In this document: one piece after another, positions 35,950 through 48,210 of the stretch
How the letters are laid out: each line of letters starts with the position of its first letter
Position numbering within the stretch: the stretch's first letter is position 1
Source: Umbelopsis isabellina
Lineage: Eukaryota > Mucoromycota > Umbelopsidomycetes > Umbelopsidales > Umbelopsidaceae
DNA length: 64,000 bases
Reading direction: 5' to 3'
Assembly: GCA_016758905.1 (NCBI GenBank)
Contig: JAEPQZ010000018.1
Location: 248,001-312,000 of the forward strand
The notes under the pieces: model-generated
Database searches by the model: none
Seen by the model: only the letters and a program-made list of their open reading frames with translations
What the model was told of the DNA's origin: nothing
Made by a program: the position numbers and the translations under genes

Positions 35950-36791
35950 TTATACAATATTGCCTTTCAACTTTTGATTCTCTTGCTCAAGTGCTTCTCT
36001 CTTTGCACACTCCTGCTGCAATTGCTGTTCCAGTTGCATTCTTTTCGTCTTTTCCTCAGCCAACAGAGCATTGACATGATCCACAGATGAAGTTTCGCTG
36101 ATGGATACTCCCATGGCCACAGCTTCCATAATTTTGATGACACGCCAAAGACGAAACACGATAAGCAAACTAGATGGCAAGTGCATCAGTAATGGTCATG
36201 CTCACATGTGTAGTTATTCGCAGAAAACTTACCCAGCAACCTCACGTTCCTTGCCTTTCAATATGATCTCAAGTACAAAAGTAGTGATTACCACTGTAAC
36301 AACAAAGAAATTTACCAAATGTATTCAGTCAGATAATGCTAGCTTTTCGAATGCAAAACCATTTGCAAATATTTACCTGCGGCATCCAAGTTATGCATGA
36401 TCCAGTGCGGTTTCCCTGGTGCATAATACGAGGGCCCGAACGAGACAAAAGTGAGCAAGACTTCAAGCATGAACAGACAGGTGATGCCTGTGCTGACCCA
36501 CTCGGCGGTCTCAACAGCCCAATGGTCCCAAAGCTTTGGACGAGCCATCAGTAACAAGAATTCGGCAGGCTCATTGGTACATTCTTCAAAGAATGTAACA
36601 ATGATTTCAATGAGCACGCAAAGCGAGTCAAGGATGGTGAGCCATAGAACGGCCCAATGCACGTTGTTGGACTCGAGCTTTTCGCCTAGTTCTTGACGCC
36701 ACGGTGCACGCGAGGACTCTGCATCAACAGCGACGGTCTCGGGAGCAGGTGCATCTATGTCTTCCGGTGGAATGCTACCGTACGAAGCCAT
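35950..36791 (-). CDS. Voltage-gated proton channel (Hv1-type)
   Basis: Exons 36791-36377, 36293-36233 and 36169-35950 give 231 residues: a lone four-helix voltage sensor followed by a C-terminal coiled coil. S1 holds the proton-selectivity aspartate (LTILDSLCVLIEI). S4 reads LLIVFRLWRVIKIM, with the family's R-x-W-R spacing but Lys at the third gating position, where animal Hv1 has Arg. The tail ALLAEEKTKRMQLEQQLQQE is a heptad coiled coil, which dimerises the channel in animals. Such channels let protons leave the cell down their gradient. In a fungus this would counterbalance the H+-ATPase encoded about 3.3 kb away, though shared regulation is not shown. Confidence 0.93.
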
Positions 36792-37078
36792 GTTGCCAGT
36801 ATGCCAAGAGGGGGGTATCTACACGTGGGGGTGATATAAGGGGCGACAAGGCCACGACTTTATAGAAAATTTGCCTATATATGGATCCCTTTTCGGTTTT
36901 CAGGCAGCCAACTTGAAATGGCACGGACGAAAATTTGGTACGGGCTAAATTGGCTCCATGATAGACATCATTGTGTCAAATGTTTCACATAACCCATGAT
37001 TAGCATATTTGAACCATGAAATAGCCATGCTAAGTGCAAATTATTTGTGTATCTAACTTTTACCCTTTCTTCTTTAAT

Positions 37079-38603
37079 ATGAAAGTTCCTTCGTTGGCCA
37101 TAGTAGCTGCCGTATGTTTGATGCAGCTATATGCTGCAACGCCAAACCCGCGTGCCGATATCGAAAGCATTGAGATGAATGGGAAATACAATCTCAAAAA
37201 AGGTCATCCGTTAAAGGATTTTAACCATAGGCTCAGTGAGGTCAACCACGACGGCGCAACAGACGCCGGTGCGGACCAAGACCTTCGAATTGGTCTTGGT
37301 ATTGCTTCGACTGTCAAACATGATGTCACGAACACTAACGACCAGCAGCCTGAAGACAAGCAAGGAGTTGGCATTTCCAGTACTCATCAACTCCCAGACT
37401 CTGCCCCGGCCGAAGATCTTCGAGTTGGACTTGGCATCGCATCAACCTTGAAAGATCCAGATGACGTTGATCTCAGTAAGACACACTCAACAGAGGCTTT
37501 AGATATGGATACTGCAGGATTTCATGAGAACACCGCAGTCAATTCCGACAAAGATATCGCCGGCAGTGCTGATGTGTCAAACGAATTACAAGGTATGGGC
37601 ATCTCCGGACTACATGAACGCCCTGCAGTTATTCAAGACGCGGATATGGAAAGTAATAATGCGCAATCGCAAGGCATGGGCATTTCGGGATTGCACGAAC
37701 GCCCTGCAGTTATTCAAGATGCAGAAATAGAAAGTAATGATGCGCAACCACAAAGTATAGGCATTTCCGGACTGCACGAACGACCTGCGATCAATGTCAA
37801 CAATGCCGACGCTAATGACCAAGACAACCAAGGCATAGGCATTGCATCACTCCACGAGCGACCATCTGTTTCGAAATTCAACCCCAAGATCGGTCTTGGT
37901 ATGGCAAGCATGCACGAACGGCCAGAGATGGAACAAAACCCGGGAAGGGGCATCACCGATCTTGGTGTGGGTATATCAGCATTGCATGATCGCCCTCCAC
38001 TCCAACAACAAGATATTCACATGGACGCACTTAATGAGACGATAAAACCTGACGTCTGGGAAACCATTTGCCAGGAAGAAGATGCATCTGTCACAGCTTC
38101 CAAGATGAATGGCTCTATATATCAGAATCTGCTGTCAATGACAGCCCCAGGAACACAGTTCACAGTAAGTTTCTAAATATGTATAGCAAGTCAAAATCAT
38201 TTTTGATACTAAAATCACATGTAAGGTCATTGCACCAAGTAATACAGCATGGGATGGTATTTCTGAAGATGTCCAGATTGCTTTGTATGGCCCATTAGGG
38301 AATGTGGTATCGAACTCCCTTTTACAATATCACATTGTGCCGGATGTTACAATCACAAGCAATGAAATCCTGGGCTACGAAAGCAAACCATTCACTGCAA
38401 TGTCCGGATTTTCCTTGCGAATCTTCGATGCAAACGGTACACTGAAAATCAATGGGTTACCAGTAAGTGATATTCTCTATTTGACAATAGTAAAAAATAA
38501 CCTCATCTAATTTTGAATATATTAGATGAAAAAGGCTGATATAATGGCTAGCAACGGTGTGCTCCATATCATCGATAAAGTTCTAGTACCGACTCATCCA
38601 TAA
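37079..38603 (+). CDS. Secreted FAS1 (fasciclin) domain protein with GxGI-LHERP repeats
   Basis: Exons 37079-38164, 38226-38462 and 38526-38603 give 466 residues. The signal peptide is MKVPSLAIVAAVCLMQLYAA. Residues about 65-310 are nine diverged copies of a short unit around GxGIxxLHERP, spaced roughly 20-50 residues apart. The C-terminal 140 residues form one FAS1 domain, with the FTVIAPSNTAW first box, YHIVPD in the middle and NGVLHIIDKVLVP at the end. FAS1 proteins act in cell adhesion and surface attachment. No GPI signal follows the FAS1 domain, so it is probably secreted or wall-bound. The repeat is not one I know. Confidence 0.9.
37273..38010 (+). repeat. Nine-copy coding repeat (GxGI..LHERP)
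   Basis: The copies read RIGLGIASTVKH, GVGISSTHQLPD, RVGLGIASTLKD, GMGISGLHERPAV (twice), SIGISGLHERPAI, GIGIASLHERPSV, KIGLGMASMHERPEM and GVGISALHDRPPL. The two central copies are the closest, including the following VIQDA, which suggests recent duplication there. Confidence 0.88.
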
Positions 38604-39961
38604 ATGTAGGCATCAACATGCTTTAATTTGATAATTTGCTTTATTAAATGATCTTCAATGCTATCTATGATTAAGAGTAACAATGAAAAACAAAATGAGA
38701 AAAATAAAAATCATTAAATTGCCTGTATGCGCCGCCCAATTTTATAAACGGTAAAATCTTACATACCGACCGGCGAACTTTGGTCGATCGGTTTGATCTC
38801 TGGCTGATGATCCGACTTTTCCGTCTCTAAGGAAAACCCACTCTTTGTATTTGTGATACAGACACCAGCTACGACTGTACGCACTCTTTTTGATGCACAC
38901 TTTGGTATTTGTCCCACGGTCAGTTTAGCTAAAATAGCTAGAGTAGATACGTGAGATGCTTCTGTGCATTGTAGCTTAGAGCGATAACTGGCAGAAACTT
39001 TCAAACGGGACTTACGAAAATGGTATTTCGTATAACCGGGTAATCAGAATTTGCCCATGGCCAAAGCGTGCTCGGAGTATTTATCGGAGGGAGCGTTTCT
39101 GTTATGACCAACTTCATCATGGTTAAAATAGCTTTGGCAAATGGGCTAGCGGTTTGTAACCAGCAGGGACAGAACCAGGGCTGCTATTGATTGTAAGGCT
39201 CAAAATAAAACAAAAAACAAAATGCCGGGTTTCACAGGCTGACTATGTTAAAACCAGTTTCATTCATGGTAATCTGGGAAGTCTATGAAAATTTAGCAAC
39301 CATCTGTGCGACAAAAGGAGATACTTGGTATTATAACCAAAAGATCAAGATATGGCAAGTATGGATGATCCTGATTTTTCATAGAACTTTCTTCTGCTTC
39401 CGGAAGCATGATGGCAAACCCACTTGGTAGAAAAGCACCACAAATGGTTCCATCGTTGCCTAAATGAAGATATTGGAGGCGCACAAAACGTGGATCTCAC
39501 ATTTTTGATGGAATTCATAGAATCATTATTATTCATTTGTTGTTTACTTTTGCTCACTTCTGTGATAAAAAAACAAAAAAAAAAGAGAACTACGTATCAA
39601 ATATCTGGTTGAAATGTCAATGAGCCGTGAACAAATAGAGGGCAATTGAATTGAAGACCCTTATACAAACAAGATTTCAGAGAAATTTTCATCTGGCAAC
39701 CAACAAAAACTCTTTCTTTTCACGACCTTGTCATTTATTTTCATCTTTCTCTTCATTCCAAAGCTCGTATCAAAGAGCTTATATAGGTATGATGGCATTT
39801 CCCTATGGTGTGAGAATCTCGCACGTTTCCCAAGTGCATGGATAAATTGGCTCATTTTACTCTTTATTTATCTAGTACCGCCGCCCCATCTTGGAGTTAC
39901 TTTTTAAGACAGAAAGAAAGTCACCAAAAAAAGAAACGCGCACTGATCACAGCCATATAAT

Positions 39962-39970
39962 TATATAAAA
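39962..39970 (+). promoter_or_regulatory. TATA box of the H+-ATPase gene
   Basis: TATATAAAA about 150 bases upstream of the start codon; subtracting the 64-base leader intron leaves a normal short leader. Confidence 0.6.
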
Positions 39971-40044
39971 GGGACCGGGTTATCGATTATATTCATTTCT
40001 GTAGTTTGAATTCTTGTTTTCCATCCATCTGTTCGTTTAAAAAG

Positions 40045-40108
40045 GTACGTGCCCACTCGGAGTATTGTATACTGTTGCAATACTAACATGTGCGATATTT
40101 CATTTCAG
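40045..40108 (+). other. Leader (5' UTR) intron of the H+-ATPase gene
   Basis: Donor GTACGT at 40045, branch site TACTAAC at 40081-40087, acceptor TTTCAG ending at 40108, one base before the ATG. It is the clearest splice-signal set in the window. Confidence 0.8.
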
Positions 40109-40109
40109 C

Positions 40110-43100
40110 ATGACACAAGATCCTGAGAAGCAAGATATTGAGGAAAAGGCAGGAGTTGAGTTTGAAGAAATACATCATGAAGAGCATTTGGATGATATCG
40201 AGCCAGAATTAGAGGCTTTACTGCATACGAATCCAACCAAAGGTTTGACTTCGCAAGAAGTAGCCGAACGTACTGCAAAATTTGGTCGGAATGAGCTACC
40301 AGAACGGAAGAAAAATCCACTACTCAAGCTCTTGGGATTCTTTACTGGAGCTATTGCTTATTTGATTGAGATTGCCTGCATCATTGCTGCTATCGGTAAG
40401 GAAGCATAACACATAAGCCCTCCGTCTACAGATTTTTAATAATTATCTCTTGATCTGCAGTGGGAGATTGGATTGACTTTGGTATTATTTTGGCCTTGCT
40501 GTTGATCAATGCTCTAATTGGATTTATTGAAGAAGCCAAGGCTGAATCTGCATTGGATGCACTGCGCCAAACACTTGCTCTCAAGACACGAGCATGGCGC
40601 GATGGCAAACTTCAAGAAATTGAAGTGATTGACCTGGTACCTGGCGATGTTATTGTCTTACGTCTCGGCGATATTGTTCCTGCTGATGCTCGTCTTCTCG
40701 GTATCGGAGCTACTGGTGAAGCTACAGAAGGTGATCTCCAGATCGACCAGTCGGCACTGACCGGAGAGTCCTTGCCCGTCAGCAAGAACAAAGGTTCTGT
40801 CGTGTATTCCTCTTCCATTGTGAAACAAGGTCAACAGCTTGCTGTCGTAACCAAAACTGGTCCCAATACTTTTATTGGCCGTGCAGCTAACTTGATTGCT
40901 ATCACCACTGAAGAAGGCCATTTCCAAAAGGTCATCAATCGTATTGGCAATGTTTTGATCTACTCTACTGTTATACTGGTCGTTATTATTTTTATCTACC
41001 AGATGGTCCGATTTAGAGGTACTCCAGCTGGCGATTGGAAAAATGTATTGGAAAACTGCCTAGTGTTGACCGTTGCCGCTATCCCCGTTGGTCTTCCTAC
41101 CGTCATGTCTGTCACTATGGCTATCGGAGCAAAGCAACTGGCTGCAAAACAAGTCATTGTCAAGCGCCTGACAGCTGTAGAGGAAATGGCTTCAGTGTCT
41201 GTCCTGTGTTCAGATAAGACTGGTACCTTGACGCTGAACGAACTGACGTTTGACGAACCTTATCTTGCCAACGGCCATACTGCTGATGACATTCTTCTCT
41301 ATTCCTACATGGCATCTGAGCCTGGTGCCAACGACCCTATTGAATCTGCCGTTCGCCGTGCTGCTGAAGCGAGCTTGCCTCAATTGCAAAACAGAGTAAG
41401 CCAGCATGACATTCCAGGTTATAAGATCACATCCTTCCTTCCCTTCAACCCCACTACCAAGATGACTCAAGCCACTGCCGTCCAAGACGGTGATGAAATG
41501 TTCAAAGTGGCCAAGGGCGCTCCTCAGGTTATCATCAAACTATGTGGTGGCGATGATGATGCAGTCCGTGCTGTCAATGCTCTTGCTCGCCGTGGATTAC
41601 GTGCTCTAGGTGTGGCACGAACTCTTCCAGGCAATATTGAAGCGTACCAACTAGTTGGTATGATTTCTCTGTTGGATCCTCCCAGACCCGATTCTGCCGA
41701 CACCATTCTGCAATGCAACAAGCTTGGTGTAGACATCAAGATGGTTACGGGTGATCAACTTATCATTGCTAAAGAAGTAGCATCTCGTCTTGGCATGGGC
41801 CGTGTGATCTTGGATGCCAATCACTTGGTCGACCCTTCAAAGTCAGAAGAAGATGTTACACTTCACTGCCAACGTGCCGATGGATTTGCTCAAGTCATTC
41901 CTGAACATAAATACCGAGTTGTAGAATTGCTACAAAAGAAGGGCCTTCTGGTGGGCATGACCGGCGATGGTGTGAACGATGCACCAGCCTTGAAGAAAGC
42001 CAACGTTGGTATTGCTGTTCATGGATGTACTGATGCCGCTCGCTCAGCGGCTGACATTGTCTTGCTGGCTCCTGGATTATCCACCATCGTGGACGGTATC
42101 ATGACATCTCGAGCCATTTTCCAGCGTCTGCGATCCTATGCTCTCTATCGAATTACATCAACCATACACTTTTTGATCTTCTTCTTCATCATCACATTGG
42201 CGGAAGACTGGAATATGCCTGCAGTTCTCCTGATCATGATCTGCGTTTTGGTGAGTGTGCTTTATGCAAGGCGATGCAAACTAATAAAACTCTTTCATGC
42301 TAACAGTTTTTGTGTTGGCTTATTTTTTTTCTAGAACGATGCCGCTACCTTGGTCATCGCTGTGGATAATACTCAGATTTCCCAAACGCCTGACAAATGG
42401 AGACTTGGTCAACTCATGTTGCTTTCAACGGTCTTGGCTGTACTACTAGCCGCCTTATCATTTGGTCATTTTTATGTTGCACGAGATATATTCAACGTTG
42501 CCCCATATGTATTGCATTCCATCATGTATTTGCATATCTCCTCTGGTAAGTCCATAGTTTGAAAAACTAATTTAGAATTTATTTTGTATTCGCACACGCC
42601 CACCAATCAATCAATAACCATTTCAATTACAGCTCCACATTTTGTTATCTTTTCTACACGAGTACCTGGTTATTGGTTCCAGAACATGCCATCTCTTATT
42701 TTCACTGCATGTATCATTGGCACGCAAATTGTTGCTCTGTTCTTCTCAGTGTACGGCGTGTTTGGAGAAGGTGGGTCACATGACTTATCCCTATGGGGTT
42801 TAGAACCAGTAGCTTAACTTTGTTTGTATTTTATTTTTAGCTGAAGAAGTTGCTGGATGTGGTTGGGCTTGGGGTATGGGCGTCCTTGGCATTTCACTAG
42901 TGTTTTTCATGATTCTGGATGTGGTCAAGGTCTGGATTTTCAGGGCATGGTCATTTGAGTTTACAGCAAAGCTTTGGCCATCGCCGACACGCAAGCGGAC
43001 TCTAGCCGCTCGACGAACTGAAGCTAGTCGGCTGGAAGCGACGGCGGCATCTTGGCATAAAATAGCAAAGGTTGTAGAGATGCATCGTGTTGCCAATGCC

Positions 43101-43115
43101 TTCAGCAGTCAATAA
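40110..43115 (+). CDS. PMA1: Plasma-membrane P-type H+-ATPase
   Basis: The pump (P3A class) that exports protons with ATP and sets the membrane potential that drives nutrient uptake. Exons 40110-40395, 40461-42250, 42335-42545, 42633-42770 and 42841-43115 give 899 residues. Visible motifs are the actuator loop DQSALTGESLPVS, the phosphorylation site CSDKTGTLT, the nucleotide region KGAPQVI, and the hinge MVTGDQLIIAKEVA and MTGDGVNDAPALKKA. In helix 6, VLNDAATLVIAVDN carries the conserved Asp that binds the transported proton (plant D684 position). The N-terminus is acidic. The C-terminal tail is basic and contains the sort of regulatory segment that restrains fungal pumps. A leader intron and TATA box precede it. 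Confidence 0.97.
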
Positions 43116-43337
43116 CATATATCTCCTGCCCTTTTTTCAAATCATATACATATGCACATGTAATTTTAAAATCGATATTATTATTATATTTTTTGCAAGA
43201 TATATATAAAGACCATATTTTTTTGTTTTTCCATTAACAAATAAAATTTCGTGCCCGGCTCACGGTCTTCCCTTTCTTTTTTTTTCCCGCAAAAAAGTTC
43301 TCATTTCCTTTGCAAAAGTTGAAACATATTTCAGACC

Positions 43338-46300
43338 ATGGACAATGAGGAGCCACGAACTCTCTCACCAGAGCCATTGATGTCTGATAGTTCTAAGCTA
43401 ACGGTGGAGAAACCTCTACTCCAGGCGTTAGAACAAGCCACGGATGAGATTGCATCGTTTCAAGATCATCATTCAGCTAATTCTCAAGAGCACATCCCAC
43501 TTAACAAGGCGAATTCACAGGCACTATTGCCACATGTCGCCAAGTTATCCGCACTACTCAGGTCATTAGGCTCATTCGAAGATGAACCCTTTTCCAACCA
43601 TGCTGAATTAGAAGATTTTCCGGATTTAATCAACCTGTCGAAATTGGAACATAGCAACCACCAACCGGATTTCTCTGAAATGGACAAGACGATAACTCGG
43701 GCTTCCTTGTTTACTTGTGCTGTATGTTTTGGAAATTCGCTTTCTGCTGCGGTCACGTCTTTGTCTGGAAATATGACCTTGGCGTCAGCGACGTACACGG
43801 CTGGATGGGTTGCTTTGACTAGTTTCTGGGCTCGATCGGCCATCAAGATGATGAAGAACAAACCACAAAAAACACGGCTATTATCAAAAGCAGCAAAGAA
43901 ATCTTCTGTATTCACGACTATCGCATTAGGAGCCCATGTGGCACTCTCCCACATGTTTCCAAATGTTGTTCCACCAGTGAGATTTTCTCATTCGGTTGTT
44001 CAAGTACTTTGTACGTGCTTTTGGCATTTCATCTATGCCGTGAATAAGGAGAAACAAGCTGCTGTTGGCAGTGTTGAAAAAATCAATTTAGACGAGCAAA
44101 GTACTATCAAGTCATCTTTGCAAGCTTACGATGATAATCGGTCAACTTTTCTTACCACATTAGCCAACGAAATAGAAGACGCCACAGTTATGTTGATTTC
44201 CACGTTACATTACTTTTCCCCAAGTCGTATCCTGGAGGGTTCTCATGAGCTCTTGACTGCTTGTTCGATACCAGTGCCGATTGCAAGTATTTCGGCAATT
44301 AATACCACAACAAAACAAGTACGATATATCAGCTCAAATTTACCATTATTGGCGCGAATGTCATTAGCTCAAAACATTGTGGAAGATACCATAGAGCGCA
44401 GCACTGTCCAGAAAGAATTTGATATTGGTGAAATGCTACAAGCGGTTGGCGATGCCATGGCTGGTGTGGCGGCTAAGCTGGATGTCAAATTGGTCATCTA
44501 TCATTCGGATAATGCTCTGCATTACACGAATGTTCAAGGTGACGAAGACGTGTTGAGACATACGTTGATCAATGTAAGTAATCGATGGACTGGATCAAAA
44601 TAACTCCGTTTCTTTACATAATTTATTTTTGTCTAATCATTTTTTATGTTGTTGTTTCTCACAGCTTGTTCGCAATCTGTTGGATTCTTGCACGACTGGT
44701 TCCTGTATTGAACTTGGATTGAATGTTACGCCAATATCTTCGGACAACGAAAACGAAGCTCCCCGACTTCTGGTGACGTTTTCCATGACATTGGAGCTTT
44801 CCTCTAACAGTGAAAGCAGCCTTTTGCCCAATGCCAATTTGACCAGCAAGCTCTTGTATTATTTAGGTGGCTCATTGGCATTGGAAAATATTGGTGAAAC
44901 AAATACTAGCTTTATCATAAGATTGGAAATGAATCAAGGTACCCGCACCGAAAAGGTGCGTGATGTCCGAGAGCGGCCACACGAGCGGTTACACCGGCAA
45001 CTTTCCAACATTAGGTTTTCTGACGAGCCAACGCTTGATGAATTATCCATTTTTGTTAATCGCCTATCTGGTGTTAAAGTTGTCCTGTACGCTCCTAATC
45101 AGAGCATCTTTGCTAAACATCTCACTAGTTGTCTGGCCGGTTGGAATGTCAATATCAGCCATGTATCTGTGGCGAGGCCAAATGATGATGACACGTATTT
45201 CCGAGCTACCGACAGTGAAGTCACCACTCCAGGCTCAGAAGTTAGCGCTGCTCAAGGTTCTGTAGGGACAAACGCTGAGCTTCCAACCCGCCCTGATGTT
45301 ACTTCCCCTCAAGCAGAACAAACGCTGTTGACAGCCCCTGCTATGTTTGTTTTGATCGATGATGATGTGTATACTTTGGAACAACAGTTGCATGAATTCA
45401 GGGCTCAAGCTGCTTTGATCGCTAATGCCCACTCTTCTCGACGGCACAAACGCGGAAAGTCAGCTGCCCAAGCCAATCACACCACTGCTATCATTCATTT
45501 CACTGCCCTGTCAGAGTACAAAAAAGTTCGAGATACCATCAATTGGTTTCATACTGTGTCTGTTTTGAACCCACAGGGTATACCGCAAGTCATTGTTGTT
45601 CCTAAACCAGCTGGACCACGCAGATTCCTGACTGCCCTGCATACAGCCTGGAGTAATGCAGTAGTTGAACCCCAATACCTCCCTATTGCAACCTCTCCAT
45701 CCAGCCCAATGACCCCTTCATCACAAAAATCCATTTGGAACGGTGGTTTTCCGGGATCCCTACCTTCTCCTTCACATACTTCTGGTGTTGATGATTCTGG
45801 ATCTTCCAATGAGAGTAGCACTCATGCCGCACGTCGCCCAACCAGTGCCATTTACAGTCCACCCATTGTACCCATACCCAATGATGAAGGCTCAAATTAT
45901 TTCACAGCTCCTGGATCTAGCAAAGTTACCTCACCTAGTGGAATCCATGCTCATGAAGTGCAAGGGTCTCCCACAGGTGTATCCACCGTTGAAGGTGTCT
46001 TGTTTGATCCCAGTAACAAAAGCGCTAGTTTAAGCGTTGGTAGCACACCTAGTGCTAGATCTTCTTTAAATAGATATCGCTCTGGTAGTACGTCTGCGTC
46101 TGCCCACGCTACGCGAAGAAGGTCCAATACTGATTTGCGAGGTAATTTGGACGGAACTAGTCACATCAGTTTACCTACTGGATTCCATCACCCACCTATG
46201 GATCAAGTGTCACCTGGCGGAAGTCCACTCAAGCAGTCTACTACGGCATCTCAAGGGTCTCCGTTAGACACTCCCTCTCCACATACAACAACCGCTAAAA

Positions 46301-47589
46301 TTTCACACGCAGTAGATCCAGCTTTCATTCCTCCTGAAAAAAATGTCATCCCTGCTACACCTAGCCCAAGCAACGTCGTTGTCACAGAACAGAATCCAAT
46401 GGATGCGCCTGCTGTTGCTGCTATTCCACCAGTTATCAAACCCATCTCTGAAAAATCTTCGGCAGTTTCTAGAAGACGACGAAAGGAAAAAGTTGCTTCG
46501 TCCGGAGTGTCTAGTCCTCCTATCAATGTACTTATTGTTGAAGGTAAAATCAAAGTTTCTTGCCTCTCCTAAATTACGATATGCTTATCGACTTTTTTGG
46601 CGTTTTATTGACAACCCTTTTTCGTGCAGACAATGTCATCAATCAAGCCATTTTGTCAACGTGGATGAAAAAGCACAAAATCAAGTTTGGAACGGCTAGT
46701 AATGGTCAAGAGGCGCTTGACAAATGGAATGGTGGAGGTTACCATCTCATTTTGGTAAGTTGTATAAGCTAGAAAAAATGGGTGTGTGGCTGAAACATGG
46801 AGGCTGACTGTTGCCTTTTAGATGGATATTCAACTGCCTGTCATGGATGGCATTGAAGCCACTCAACGAATTAGAGCCATTGAGAAGGAACAAAAAACCG
46901 GTAAATTAACTCGGCCGGCTGTCACCGATTCTCAAGAAGGCGTATCCGTTTTTAGGTCGCCAGTTATCATTGTCGCGTTGACCGCGTCTTCACTGGCATC
47001 GGATCGTGAAGCTGCGTTGTCAGCGGGATGTAACGATTTCTTGACAAAGCCAGTTGATCTGGTGTGGTTGGAGAAGAAGATCATTGAATGGGGATGTATG
47101 CAAGCGTTGATTGATTTCGATAGTTGGCGTAAGTGGAAGCGATCGGAAGCAACCACCACTCAAAAGCCTTCCGCGCCTCCTCCACCTCCCAAAACTGCTG
47201 AAGAACCCGCAACAGCCACAACAACTACTTCCAAGCCGGCTTCTCCGCAACCTAGTCGATCGTCAGATACCATGGCCACTCGCAAAGGTGTTTTGTTACC
47301 AGGTGCATCTGGTATCAAACGAAGAGGTTCGAATGTGCAGGATATCAAGTCTGGACTTCCTCCTCGGCGAACGTTGACTCGAGCCAGCTCAGACCCTCAA
47401 ATACAAACCAGTACACCACCCAAATCGAATGTCAGCGCCAACACTGACACGCGGACAGGCAGTCTTTCGCCGATCAAAGAATCCAGCGGATCATCCACCG
47501 ACAGTACTGTCAAAATGATGTCTGAAATTGCTGTAAATGAAGCGCTTAACGCTGGTTCAAACCAAAGTAACCAACAAGAAAAGCTATAG
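43338..47589 (+). CDS. SSK1: Ssk1-type response regulator with decayed histidine-kinase half
   Basis: Ssk1 receives phosphate in the HOG stress pathway and, when unphosphorylated, activates the MAPK kinase kinase Ssk2. Exons 43338-44573, 44665-46543, 46630-46754 and 46822-47589 give 1335 residues. The receiver domain lies near residues 1030-1190: VLIVEDNVINQAIL, phosphoacceptor Asp in LMDIQLPVMDG, TASS and LTKPVD, then the Ssk1-specific WGCMQALIDFD. The first 430 residues contain hydrophobic stretches and a segment resembling a kinase dimerisation helix (STFLTTLANEIEDATVML) without the phospho-histidine. An N-box-like LINLVRNLLDS follows. A long Ser/Thr-rich linker and tail complete it. It starts 222 bases after the H+-ATPase stop. 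Confidence 0.94.
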
Positions 47590-48210
47590 ACGAAGCCACC
47601 ATTTTTTTCTGCTTTCGCGGTGGTTTCTCTAATCCAACCTTCATGATTTTTTTGATTTTTTTTTTTACATATTTCTCCATAGTCTCATGCACACACATTT
47701 TGAAGCCCTTTTGGGTGATCTCACAGAATATTTTTTCCCCATGGATGATTGCATATATAAAAAAATTTTCATGGTAAAACCTGTTAGCCCAGGCTATTTC
47801 ATTAAAGTAGATGATCCTCTCCCAAGTATATGTAAGGAAAAGGTTTTAAGGAGGTTGCATGACTGGCCAGTGCGAAAATGATATAAATTATATGGCCAAG
47901 TTTGGTGCAACGCTACCTAAAAACACTCCCTAATTGACGGGTTTACGGTGGGAGACGATAACTTAATCAACCACATCCTCCTTAATTACCTTCTGGCCAA
48001 CCCACGTTCTAGCTTCTATCGCCATACCTCTTTGTCTTCCTTCTCCCACTCTTCACATCAACGACCCTCATCCATTCCTTCTGTTCGCGTCCGTCAATTC
48101 ATTCATTCAAAATCATCCGAACACTCAGAGTCCACTTCAATTATTAAGCACGGTCTCATTCTATTAAGTACGCCAACCAACCAGCAAAACTAAACACCCT
48201 TGATATATCT
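47590..48210. other. Intergenic gap SSK1 - coiled-coil gene
   Basis: 621 bases: T-rich 3' flank, then a pyrimidine-rich promoter/leader (CTTCCTTCTCCCACTC near 48040). No gene is seen. Confidence 0.5.

Larger units (their letters stand above)
38604..40109. promoter_or_regulatory. Upstream region of the H+-ATPase gene
   Basis: About 1.5 kb without a supportable gene. Its right end is the H+-ATPase promoter with a TATA box and a leader intron. A minus-strand open stretch at 38759-39060 was examined and rejected as a gene. The long upstream space fits a strongly expressed, regulated gene. Confidence 0.55.

Noticed and set aside
38759-39130. Minus-strand open stretch with splice-like sites upstream of the H+-ATPase
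   Set aside because: The only ATG-led exon and the downstream frame are out of phase across the consensus splice sites, and the product resembles nothing. Treated as non-coding.
40110-40395. H+-ATPase as a possible transferred plant-like pump
   Set aside because: Sequence features and the presence of phased introns are those of ordinary fungal/eukaryotic P3A pumps; nothing indicates transfer.
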